A stretch of 64,000 nt of DNA from Planctomycetota bacterium (lineage in GTDB: Bacteria > Planctomycetota > B15-G4): the NCBI GenBank assembly GCA_029259695.1, contig JAJDEQ010000102.1, positions 1 through 64,000 of the forward strand. Reading direction: 5' to 3'. This document shows positions 18,532-26,345 of the stretch, in pieces. Each line of letters starts with the position of its first letter. The stretch's first letter is position 1. Both the position numbers and the translations under genes were made by a program. A model generated the notes under the pieces. The model had not been told where the DNA came from and ran no database searches. It saw only the letters and a list, made by a program, of their open reading frames with translations.

Positions 18532-18960
18532 ATGAGGTGCGCGAAGTGGGGCAATGCCGCTGGGCCGTTCTGTTGCGCAGGCAGCCGCGCGGGGGGTCGC
18601 GAGGCCGCGATTATCAACGCAGCGACCACGGCGTCACAAGCGCCGCTGCTCGGCCGTGGTAGCCTGGGATCTTCGTGGCGGGAAACCACGACCGTCGGTG
18701 CGGGCTTGCCCGCGCGGGGATGGCGGTTCGAGGGAGTGCGGGTGATGACGTCCGCTTGCCTTGCGATCTTCGGGTGCTCGAGCGACGACCGCAGCCACCG
18801 CGCTGCGGCGCGGGCCGAACACTTGCCCGGAGCGCCGAGGCCTGGACGGGAACAATCGGCCGCGGAACGGGGACCAAGGAACGGGGACCAAGGGCCGGGC
18901 AGAGAACGAGGACCAGGGTGCGCGGCCCAGGCGTGTCGCGAACCACGGAGGGTCGATGAC
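18532..18960. other. 429-bp divergent intergenic region with short palindromes
   Basis: This lies between the divergent DUF885 and DUF1570-like genes. It contains two small hairpins side by side, CGTGG...CCACG (about 18674-18690) and GCGGGCTTGCCCGC (18700-18713), the second resembling REP-type palindromes. Near 18870-18900 is a 14-base direct duplication, AACGGGGACCAAGG, plus a degenerate third copy. GGAGGG at 18948 is the ribosome binding site of the downstream gene. No convincing open reading frame or canonical promoter was seen. Confidence 0.5.
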
Positions 18961-21333
18961 GTGAGTGCTGCAGCGAGAGTGGGTTCGAGGAGATCGGGAC
19001 GTCGCGCGGTGGGCGCGCTGCGTTTGCTGGGTGGTGCCCCGGGTCGCACGTTGGGCGGCTGGCCGCTGCTCGTGGTGTTTGTCGGCGCCCTCGTCCTGGC
19101 GGGATCGGTGTCGGCCCAGGTGACGGCAGAGGACTTCACGGCCGAACTCGCCGACATCGAGCGCGTGCTCGATGCGGGCAAGTGGGCCCAGGGCAAGCAG
19201 GAGCTGATCGCGTTGCTCGATCAGCACGGTGATGCCGAACACGTGCTGTTGCGCGCGAACGAGGTCCAGCACGCCCTGAAGCGCTGCCAGTTCTGGATGG
19301 CCTACGACGAGCCGGAGCCCGAGGACCTCATGTCGGGTGAGTTGCTCTCGTACGACAAGCGCGGCGGGAAGATCAAGGTGCGTTACACCCGCGAGGTGGT
19401 TGACGAAGACCCGGTCGACGGGGAGAACCCGGTGGTGCGGGCACTGGCCGAGTTGCTCGGCCTGATCGGCGGCTCGTCGGCGCTGGGCGGCGACTTCGAA
19501 CTCTCGGGCGGCGTGCCACTGCACCCGATCCACTTCGCCGGTCCGTACACCGTCGAGATCAAGGGGCACATGCCCGAGGGTGATGACCGCATGGGTGTCA
19601 TGCTCGCCAGCCCGCGCATGGTCGTGCGCATGGACGACGGGGACTTCTACGACATCGAGTTCGGGTATCCGCTGAACAAGGGGACCGGCTACTACATCGA
19701 CCCGCTGATCAACGTGGTGGAGGCCGGGCGGCCGCGGAACCTCGAGACGGCCAGCAAGACCTCGTTGAAGCTCGGCAAGCCCTACACCCTCAAGCTCAAC
19801 GTGAGCGCCAGGAAGATCACCGCGAGCGTGAACGGGAGGACGCTCGTGAGTGCCAAGAAGGAGCACGACGGATTCGGGCAGTTCGGGTTCAGTCGCTGTC
19901 ATGCCGTCGAGGAGCTGGTGATCAACGGCAAGGCCAACACCGCCTGGCTGGAAGGGCTGTACGACGGGCACCTGCAGCGCCGCTGGACGGCTTTCACCGA
20001 GGAGTACGACCCGCGGGACGATCTGCCGGACGCGCTGCGAGCGCGAGTGGGCGAGCGGCCGCCCGCCGCGACCTCCCTGTTGACGGACATCCCGGGTGGG
20101 GATCACGCGCACCACGCCTCGCACCTCGAGGCGCTGACCAAGCTCGAGCAGAAGCGCAAGTACCGGGAGGCACTGGACTACGTGCTCGGCCTGGGCGCGC
20201 GGGACGCTTCCAAGGGCTTCCGCACGTTCCTCGCCAGCCGACTCCACGACGCGGTGGGTGAGCCCGAGGAGGCACTGCGACTTTGCGAACAGGTATGCCA
20301 GCTCTACAAGGACTTCCTCCCGGGGGAGATCCACCATGCCCGTCTCGTGCGGACGGTGGAGAGTCCCGAAGCCGCGATCGCGGAGCTCGAGAACCGCATC
20401 GCGTTGGGAGAAGCTCCCGGCATGATCCACGCCGAGCTCGCTCAGCAGCTCCTGTTCTCGGGGGACTTCGGCCGGGCGGAGAGCGTGGTCGTGTCGGCCA
20501 TCCGCGAGGGCGTGCCGCCCAACGAACTTGCTGACGTCCAGGCGACGCTGCTGCGCGCGGTGCGCGGGCCCCGTTGGAGCAAGTCGTACGACAACAAGTC
20601 CACCAACTACCACGTGCGCTCCGACCTCAGTCAGCGCACGTGTGCTGATGCGACCCAGGCCCTCGAACAGTCCCTCGCCATGTACAACCGGCTGTTCGGG
20701 CGGGCTGACAACGAGCAGGGGGAGCCGGCTCGCTACGACGTGTACGTGTTCTCGGGGGCCGCCGGTTACGGCGCGTATGCCCGCGACCTGTTCGGGTACA
20801 CCCCGCGCAACACCGCCGGCCTGTACACGCCCGTGCTGAAGCAGCTCCTGATCTGGAACCTGCCGTCACACGACGCGATGATGCGCACGATCCGCCACGA
20901 GGGCTTCCATCAGTACCTCGACCGACTGCTCGTCGGGGACGCGCCCCTCTGGTTCAACGAGGGGACGGCGGAGTACTTCGAGACGGCGGCGCTGTCGCGC
21001 GGACGCATGGAACCCGGAGAGCCCGTGGGACCGCACGTCGCCCGGCTGAACGACAAGGACACGAAGTGGGTTCCCTTGGAGGAGCTGGTGTTCATGGCTC
21101 GGGCGGAGTTCTACGGAGACGCCGGGCTGCACTACGCCCAGTCGTGGGCGACGGTGCACTTCCTGCTGCACTCGGAGCGCTCGGATCGCCAGCTCTACTT
21201 CGACTACCTGGAGGCGCTGGTCGGCGGAGCCACGCCTCGCGAGGCGGGTCAGCGGGTCTTCGGGGAGGCCGATCTGGTCGCACTCGATCGCCGGGTGAAG
21301 GACCACATCAAGGCGTTGGGCGAGGGCGGGTAG
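18961..21333 (+). CDS. Exported DUF1570/peptidase-MA-like metalloprotease
   Basis: A 790-residue protein. A basic N-terminus and a hydrophobic signal (about 36-55, ending SVSAQ) are followed by an unassigned region, a concanavalin-like beta domain (about 180-330, with YTLKLNVSARKITASVNG) and helical repeats. The C-terminal metalloprotease domain has zinc motif RHEGFHQYLD (HExxH, about residue 645) and the family phrase APLWFNEGTAEYFE, in which the Glu is the third ligand. DUF1570 proteins are common in Planctomycetes; substrates are unknown. I chose GTG 18961 with GGAGGG 7 bases upstream; the open frame extends far upstream but is antisense to other genes. It faces the secreted sulfatase-fold gene with only 15 bases between them. 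Confidence 0.85.
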   Translation: MSAAARVGSRRSGRRAVGALRLLGGAPGRTLGGWPLLVVFVGALVLAGSVSAQVTAEDFTAELADIERVLDAGKWAQGKQELIALLDQHGDAEHVLLRANEVQHALKRCQFWMAYDEPEPEDLMSGELLSYDKRGGKIKVRYTREVVDEDPVDGENPVVRALAELLGLIGGSSALGGDFELSGGVPLHPIHFAGPYTVEIKGHMPEGDDRMGVMLASPRMVVRMDDGDFYDIEFGYPLNKGTGYYIDPLINVVEAGRPRNLETASKTSLKLGKPYTLKLNVSARKITASVNGRTLVSAKKEHDGFGQFGFSRCHAVEELVINGKANTAWLEGLYDGHLQRRWTAFTEEYDPRDDLPDALRARVGERPPAATSLLTDIPGGDHAHHASHLEALTKLEQKRKYREALDYVLGLGARDASKGFRTFLASRLHDAVGEPEEALRLCEQVCQLYKDFLPGEIHHARLVRTVESPEAAIAELENRIALGEAPGMIHAELAQQLLFSGDFGRAESVVVSAIREGVPPNELADVQATLLRAVRGPRWSKSYDNKSTNYHVRSDLSQRTCADATQALEQSLAMYNRLFGRADNEQGEPARYDVYVFSGAAGYGAYARDLFGYTPRNTAGLYTPVLKQLLIWNLPSHDAMMRTIRHEGFHQYLDRLLVGDAPLWFNEGTAEYFETAALSRGRMEPGEPVGPHVARLNDKDTKWVPLEELVFMARAEFYGDAGLHYAQSWATVHFLLHSERSDRQLYFDYLEALVGGATPREAGQRVFGEADLVALDRRVKDHIKALGEGG

Positions 21334-21348
21334 GGCGCCGCCTGGGCG

Positions 21349-23019
21349 TCAGCGGTCGTTGTCCTCGTGGGTCGCGTCCTCGCCGACGTAGCCGAGTTGC
21401 CGCAGTTGCTCTTCGAGGGCGGGGTCGAGGATCGACGCCTGTTCGACGGGTGTGCCGAGGGCGGCCATGAAGTCCTCGAGCAGCGTGCGCAGGTGGCGCA
21501 CGAGCCGGCGGTTCTCAGGCGCCTGCGGAGAGATCCACTCCACTTGCGTCCGGACGTCATGGGGGTAGCTGGCCAGGGCCTGCTTGCGTTGGAACCAGGG
21601 CGCCTCCACGCGCCAGGGTGCCTGGTCCGGCGGGCGCGTCCAGGGCTCTGCCGTGGTGCGCAGGTAGTAGCGGTGCGTCGAAGTGCGCAGCGACCACGCG
21701 ATCGTGCCCACGAAGGACAGCGCCCACCCGCGGCTGGGTTGCTCGGCCAGCAGGCTGGGGCCGTCGAGGGGGACGGGTGCCGTGGCGCCGGCCAGTTCGA
21801 GCACCGTCGGCGTCACCTGGGACAGCTCCACCGGGGGGCGCACGCGTCCGGGCGTCACACCCGGCGCGCGCACCAGCAGGGGCACCCAGACCACGCCCTC
21901 GGTGAGTGACCCGCCGTGGTCGTAGCGCGGCCAGGTCTCGTACAGCTCTTCCCCGTGGTCGGCGGTGAAGATGATCGCCGTCTCGTCCCGTTGGGGTTGC
22001 AGCGCGGCGAGGACGCGACCCACCTGGCGATCCACGCCGGCGACTTCCGCCGCGTACAGGTCCCAGATCTCGGCGTAGTCTTCCGGTGGCGGCGAGCGAC
22101 GCTCCGCTTCCCAGGTGTTGAACGCGTGGTACTGGGGGAACTTCTTCAGCACGGGGCGCGCGCGGTAATCCCACAGGTCGGGCGGCGGGCGGTGTTCGGC
22201 ATGGGGGTCCATCAGGTGCAGCCAGGCCAGGTACGGGCCCTGCTGCTCCGCGATCCAGTCCAGCGCGGCGCCGACCACGGCGGCGTCCCAGGCGTGCTGC
22301 TCCTGGTCGTCGTCCATGCCGCAGAAGCGCGTGTCCCAGCCTCGATGGAAGACCGACCCGGGTTCGGGCTGCAGCTTGCACAGGTTGGCGACGAAGGCGC
22401 CCGTGGCGCGACCGGTGTCGCGCAGGATCGAGGCCAGCGGCACGACGTCGTCCGGCAGACGGCCGACCTGATCGTGCACGCCGGTGCGGTGCGGGAGCAG
22501 GCCCGTGAGCATGCTGGTGAGTGACGGGTGGGTGAGCGTGGAGGGGCTGTAGGCGCGGTCGAAGATCAGGGCCTCGCGGGCGAGGCGATCGAGGTTCGGC
22601 GTGGCCACCCGCTCGTCGCCGTAGCAGCCGAGCTGATCGGCGCGCAGCGTGTCGACGCTGATGATGACGATGCCGCGGGGCCCGGGTCGCGCCGATCCGG
22701 GCGCCGACGGATCCGCGGTTGCCGGGGCGACCGCAGACCGTGTAGGCGCTGTCTGGGCAGGCGCAGTTTGGCCGGGCGCCGACGGTGTGACTGCAGACCG
22801 GGCGGGCGCAGACGGGGCGGGCGCAGACTGGGCGGGCGCTGACTGGGCGGGCGCAGACCGGGCGGGCGCAGACTGGGCGGGCGCAGGCGATGCGACCGCA
22901 GTCGGTGCGGGCGCAGACTGGGCGTGCGCTTGCGGAGCGGGGGGCGCGGCGCTCGCGGTCGACGACGCGTCGGTCAGGCAGGCGGCGCACAGCAGGGTGG
23001 CGCGGAACGTGCGCAGCAT
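21349..23019 (-). CDS. Secreted sulfatase-fold hydrolase with Ser/Ala/Pro linker
   Basis: A 556-residue protein. The signal peptide is short (MLRTFRATLLCAACL...). Residues about 30-110 are a repetitive SAPAQ/SAPAR linker. The alkaline-phosphatase-superfamily domain follows: ISVDTLRADQLGCYG (first Asp), TPNLDRLAREAL, and the active-site segment TLTHPSLTSMLTGLLPHRTG, in which Thr163 stands where sulfatases have the formylglycine Cys/Ser. FTADHGEELYE gives the distal metal ligands. Overall layout is typical of secreted planctomycete sulfatases, but without Cys/Ser classical sulfatase activity is doubtful; a phosphodiesterase or transferase is possible. It lies 13 bases downstream of the lipoprotein gene, probably one operon. 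Confidence 0.85.
   Translation of the reverse strand: MLRTFRATLLCAACLTDASSTASAAPPAPQAHAQSAPAPTAVASPAPAQSAPARSAPAQSAPAQSAPAPSAPARSAVTPSAPGQTAPAQTAPTRSAVAPATADPSAPGSARPGPRGIVIISVDTLRADQLGCYGDERVATPNLDRLAREALIFDRAYSPSTLTHPSLTSMLTGLLPHRTGVHDQVGRLPDDVVPLASILRDTGRATGAFVANLCKLQPEPGSVFHRGWDTRFCGMDDDQEQHAWDAAVVGAALDWIAEQQGPYLAWLHLMDPHAEHRPPPDLWDYRARPVLKKFPQYHAFNTWEAERRSPPPEDYAEIWDLYAAEVAGVDRQVGRVLAALQPQRDETAIIFTADHGEELYETWPRYDHGGSLTEGVVWVPLLVRAPGVTPGRVRPPVELSQVTPTVLELAGATAPVPLDGPSLLAEQPSRGWALSFVGTIAWSLRTSTHRYYLRTTAEPWTRPPDQAPWRVEAPWFQRKQALASYPHDVRTQVEWISPQAPENRRLVRHLRTLLEDFMAALGTPVEQASILDPALEEQLRQLGYVGEDATHEDNDR
22741..22935 (-). repeat. 15-bp coding tandem repeat in the sulfatase-fold linker
   Basis: About twelve 15-base units of consensus GGCGGGCGCAGACTG, with substitutions increasing toward both edges. 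Translated on the minus strand the units give SAPAQ, SAPAR and TAPTR-like pentapeptides between the signal peptide and the catalytic domain. Confidence 0.9.
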
Positions 23020-23032
23020 GGAGGTCCTCGAC

Positions 23033-23800
23033 CTAGGGGACGCGGAGGCTCTCCAGCATACGGTCGAAGTCGGGTTGCGCGGCGTCCAGGGTGGCTGCCG
23101 GCCCGGTGCACTTGAAGAACAGGTTGCCCTGCGAGGTCTCCAGGATGGCGGCGAACATGCGCCAGCCGGACTCGTCGTGGTTGCCGGTGGTCCCGGGCAT
23201 GACCGGTGCGACAAAGCGTCCGAGCAGGTGCATCACGTGGGCCTTCCCGGCCGGGACCTGGCGCGTGTCGACCCGGTCGTGTTCGCGGTCGGCCTCGCTC
23301 TGCTCGAACTGGCTGCGCCAACGGTCGAGGTTGGCCTGCACCGGACCGCCGCCGGTGCGTCCGAAGTAGGAGACCACGAGGATGGCCTCGGCGTCTGCGG
23401 CGCCGGAATCGTCGTCGGCCGCGCCGTCTTGCGTCAGGTCCGGGCCGGGGACGACCACCTGGGCGATGCGCATGGAGTTGCTCGGCTGCTCCACCCGCCA
23501 GCGGGAGGGGACGGCCAGCGTCGCGCCGATGGATGTCTCCACGGATTGGAGCCCGCTGTCGCCGCCCACTTCCGGGGCAGGCGGCACGGCGTGTGCCCCG
23601 GGGCGTGCTTCGGTCGCGGTCGCGGTCGCGGGCGACGTGGCGCCGTGTCCGTGGCTGCCGTCACCGTCGTGGGTGCTGGCGGCGTTCGGGTCGCTGACGG
23701 CGTTCGCGCTGCTGCCCCCGTCGTGCGAGCAACCGCAGGCGGGGCCGAGGCACGCGATCAGCAGTGCGCAGGCGGAGACTCGGAGTGTGGCCGGAGACAT
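23033..23800 (-). CDS. Exported lipoprotein-like protein of unknown function
   Basis: A 255-residue protein. The signal region LLIACLGPACGC gives a possible lipidation Cys at about residue 22-24, then a His/Asp/Ala-rich linker to about residue 85. The folded part (about 90-255) contains WRVEQPSNSMRIAQ, VVSYFGRTGGG, ANLDRWRSQF and ends with the phrases GWRMFAAIL and FFKCTGPAATLDAA. This pattern recurs in planctomycete hypothetical proteins, so the fold is conserved, but no function is known to me. ATG 23800 has GGGAG about 7 bases upstream. It precedes the secreted sulfatase-fold gene by 13 bases. Confidence 0.75.
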   Translation of the reverse strand: MSPATLRVSACALLIACLGPACGCSHDGGSSANAVSDPNAASTHDGDGSHGHGATSPATATATEARPGAHAVPPAPEVGGDSGLQSVETSIGATLAVPSRWRVEQPSNSMRIAQVVVPGPDLTQDGAADDDSGAADAEAILVVSYFGRTGGGPVQANLDRWRSQFEQSEADREHDRVDTRQVPAGKAHVMHLLGRFVAPVMPGTTGNHDESGWRMFAAILETSQGNLFFKCTGPAATLDAAQPDFDRMLESLRVP

Positions 23801-23939
23801 GCACGGCTCCCATGCAGGGTGGATGTTCCCGCGGCGTCGGGCGCGGAGGCGACAACGGTACGCCAGGGCGCAGCGTTCGCGCGAGCGTCTCCCGGAACTG
23901 CTTGGCAGCGCCTGCGGCGCGGACTACCGTCGCTCTGCG

Positions 23940-25091
23940 ATGAGGCCACCCCCTGCGAGTGCGATGCGTGCCGAGATCGAGCGCTTCGATCCGGCCCTGC
24001 CCCTGGAGCAGGCCTGGACGCCGCCGGCCTCGTGGTACGTGGAGCCCGGGTTCCATGAGTTGGAGCGGCAAGCGGTGTTCGACACCAGCTGGCAGCTGGT
24101 CGGCCGCGTCGATCAGGTGGCCCGGCCGGGGGATCGGCTGGCAGGTTGCCACGCGGGGCGACCCTGGGTCGTGGTGCGGGGAAACGACGAGCGCCTGCGG
24201 GCCTTCGTCAACGTGTGCCGACACAAGGCCACGCAGGTCGCCGCGGAGGGAGCCTCGCGCGGGGACGAGCTCGTGTGTCCGTACCACGGCTGGCGCTACG
24301 CGCTGGACGGCCGGCTGAAGAGCGCGCCGCGTCTGGGTGCCCAGCGCGACTTCGATCGGCAGGCCATGGGTCTCGTGCCGCTCGATTTGGAGACCTGGGG
24401 GCCGTTCGTGTTCGTGCGCGGCTGCGGGGCCGGCGCCGGCGCGGTCGAGGGCGCCCCGTCCTCGCTGGCCGAGCAGGTGGCGGTGCTCGACGAACGCCTG
24501 GCGCTCACCGGCTGGGAACGCCTGCGCTGGGTCGCGCGGCGCAGCTACGACGTCGCGTGCAACTGGAAGGCCTTCTGCGACAACTACCTCGACGGCGGGT
24601 ACCACATCGAGCACATGCACCCGACCCTGGATGCCCAGCTCGACATGCACGCCTACCGCACCGAGTTGTTCGAACGGCTCTCGATCCAGACGGCCCCGGC
24701 GGCGGACGGGGGTGACACGCGCATCGACTACGACCCGCGCGGCCGCATCGGCGGCGGATCCTTGTACGCCTTCATCTACCCGAACCTGATGCTCAACCGC
24801 TACGGCCCGGTGCTCGACACCAACCTGGTGCTGCCCGTCACGGCCGATCGTTGCCGGGTCGTGTTCGACTTCTTCTTCGCCGAGACGGACGACGCCGAGG
24901 CGCGCGCGTTCATCGAGCGCAGTCTGGAACAGACCGAGGTGACGCAGCAGGAGGACATGGCCATCAGCGCCTCGGTCCAGGTGGGCCTGCGCTCCGGGGC
25001 GTACGATCGGGGGCGCTACGCGGGGCCCGAGGCCGGGGTGCTGCACTTCCACCGCTTGCTGGCCGCCGACCTGCGCGCCGCGACCGGGTGA
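23940..25091 (+). CDS. Rieske non-heme iron oxygenase, large subunit
   Basis: A 383-residue protein. The Rieske [2Fe-2S] ligands are CRH (Cys93, His95) and CPYHGW (Cys113, His116). The mononuclear iron site lies in NWKAFCDNYLDGGYHIEHMH (about 200-220), the form found in choline monooxygenase/GbcA-like enzymes rather than aromatic dioxygenases; a distal Asp is plausible near the C-terminus. It would hydroxylate or demethylate a small substrate, using a reductase that is not encoded nearby. ATG 23940 gives MRPPPAS; ATG 23964 is an alternative. The gene stands alone, and its last five codons, stop included, are the first unit of a 15-bp tandem array. Confidence 0.88.
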   Translation: MRPPPASAMRAEIERFDPALPLEQAWTPPASWYVEPGFHELERQAVFDTSWQLVGRVDQVARPGDRLAGCHAGRPWVVVRGNDERLRAFVNVCRHKATQVAAEGASRGDELVCPYHGWRYALDGRLKSAPRLGAQRDFDRQAMGLVPLDLETWGPFVFVRGCGAGAGAVEGAPSSLAEQVAVLDERLALTGWERLRWVARRSYDVACNWKAFCDNYLDGGYHIEHMHPTLDAQLDMHAYRTELFERLSIQTAPAADGGDTRIDYDPRGRIGGGSLYAFIYPNLMLNRYGPVLDTNLVLPVTADRCRVVFDFFFAETDDAEARAFIERSLEQTEVTQQEDMAISASVQVGLRSGAYDRGRYAGPEAGVLHFHRLLAADLRAATG

Positions 25092-25196
25092 GCCGCGACC
25101 GGGTGAGCCGCGACCGGGTGAGCCGCGACCGGGTGGGCCGCGACCGGGTGAGCCGCGACCGGGTGGGCCGCGACCGGGGGGGCCGCGACCGGGGGG
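25077..25196 (+). repeat. Eight 15-bp tandem copies starting at the oxygenase stop codon
   Basis: The unit is GCCGCGACCGGGTGA. Copy 1 encodes AATG-stop of the Rieske protein. Copies 2, 3 and 5 are identical to it, 4 and 6 end TGG, and 7-8 carry GGGGGG in place of GGGTGA. Loss of the stop by mutation would add AATG repeats to the protein in frame. Confidence 0.95.
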
Positions 25197-25316
25197 GCCG
25201 GCGAGGAATGTCGCTGGTGGCGTACGCTCTCAGCCGATAGTGTCGAGCGGACGGCGGGCCCTGCGGGGGCAGACGGCGACGCCGGCCCGGTCGCTTGCGG
25301 AGGAGCGGAACACACC

Positions 25317-26192
25317 ATGGCTCTCGCCATCACACTCGAACCGATCGAAGCGCGCGTCCTGGGCGTGCTGATCGAGAAGTCACTCACGACACCCGATCAG
25401 TACCCGCTCTCGCTCAACGCACTCACGAGCGGCTGCAACCAGAAGTCCAACCGCCATCCGGTCATGGCGCTGAGCGAACACGTTGTCGAGCAGGCGGTCA
25501 TGCGCTTGCGCGTGGCTCAGTTGGCGGAATTCGTCGACCTGGCCCACAGCCGGGTGGAGCGCTATCGACACCGCGCCCGCATGACGCTCGCCCTGGGCGA
25601 GGCCGAGGTGGCCGTCCTGGCCGAGCTACTGCTGCGCGGCGCACAGACCAAGGGCGAGCTGCGGCAACGGGCCAGCCGCATGCACTCCATCGGGACGCTG
25701 GGTGAACTCGAGCAGTTGCTGCGGCCCCTGCAGGATCGGGGCTTCGTGGTGCTCGTGCCGCCGGCGCCGGGGTCTCGCGCCTCGCGCTACGGGCAACTGC
25801 TCTCACCCGACGAGGCCACCGCGGCCGTCGTCGGCCAGTCCGCCGGGGTGGCGGCCGACAGTCTGCCCCAGGAGAGCGGGTGGACGACGCCGCCGCCTGC
25901 GGGTGGGGAGGCGGCCGATGGGACGGACGCCGGTGGGGCGGGCTCGGCCCCGGCGCCTGCGCCGCGCCCGGCTGATGATCACGGCGGGGAGCGGTCGCCC
26001 GCTGCGGCCGGCTCGGCAGGCGTGGGCGGCGGCGCAGCCCCGGCGCGCGCACCGGCCACCAAGACGATCGCCGTGACCGGTGTGGCGGGTGATGACCTCA
26101 GCCTGCGCGTCGCCCGACTCGAAGCCCGCATCGATCAGCTGGCGCGCATCGTGGAGCGCCTGGAGCGGGGCGACACGGTCCCGCCCGCTTGA
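25317..26192 (+). CDS. YceH-family (DUF480) winged-helix protein with long C-terminal extension
   Basis: A 291-residue protein. Residues 1-180 match YceH well: LEPIEARVLGVLIEKSLTTPDQYPLS, LTSGCNQKSNRHPVM, LRGAQTKGELRQRASRM. The fold is two winged helices; the function is not established. Residues 190-250 are a disordered Gly/Ala/Pro linker, and the last 35 residues form a predicted coiled coil (VARLEARIDQLARIVERLERG). GGAGGAG lies 11 bases before the ATG. It is a single gene converging on the M28 peptidase gene. Confidence 0.92.
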   Translation: MALAITLEPIEARVLGVLIEKSLTTPDQYPLSLNALTSGCNQKSNRHPVMALSEHVVEQAVMRLRVAQLAEFVDLAHSRVERYRHRARMTLALGEAEVAVLAELLLRGAQTKGELRQRASRMHSIGTLGELEQLLRPLQDRGFVVLVPPAPGSRASRYGQLLSPDEATAAVVGQSAGVAADSLPQESGWTTPPPAGGEAADGTDAGGAGSAPAPAPRPADDHGGERSPAAAGSAGVGGGAAPARAPATKTIAVTGVAGDDLSLRVARLEARIDQLARIVERLERGDTVPPA

Positions 26193-26208
26193 CCGGGACA
26201 CGGCGCGT

Positions 26209-26345
26209 CGACAACGCGCGCCAGGGTGGGAGCTCGACCGGGGACGACGCGCGTCAGGGCGTGTGCTCGACCGGGGACGACGCGCGCCTGGCGACGGGGG
26301 ACGACGCGCGCCAGGGTGGGAGCTCGGCCGGGGACTACTCGCGCC
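26209..26345 (-). repeat. About 33-bp tandem repeats derived from the 3' end of the M28 gene
   Basis: Three full and one internally deleted copy of a roughly 33-base unit fill the convergent spacer. On the minus strand each carries CCCTGGCGCG, the sequence encoding the final PWR of the M28 protein, followed by a conserved filler containing GTCGAGCTCC. The first copy includes the TAG stop. Confidence 0.85.

Noticed and set aside
15616-18960. In-frame upstream extension of the DUF1570-like gene
   Set aside because: It lies antisense to the sulfatase-fold and DUF885 genes, lacks homology-like motifs, and a good ribosome binding site precedes GTG 18961.
25077-25196. CRISPR-like array
   Set aside because: Units are directly adjacent with no spacers, and the first unit is coding. 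The same applies to the arrays at 12409, 18255, 22741 and 29425.
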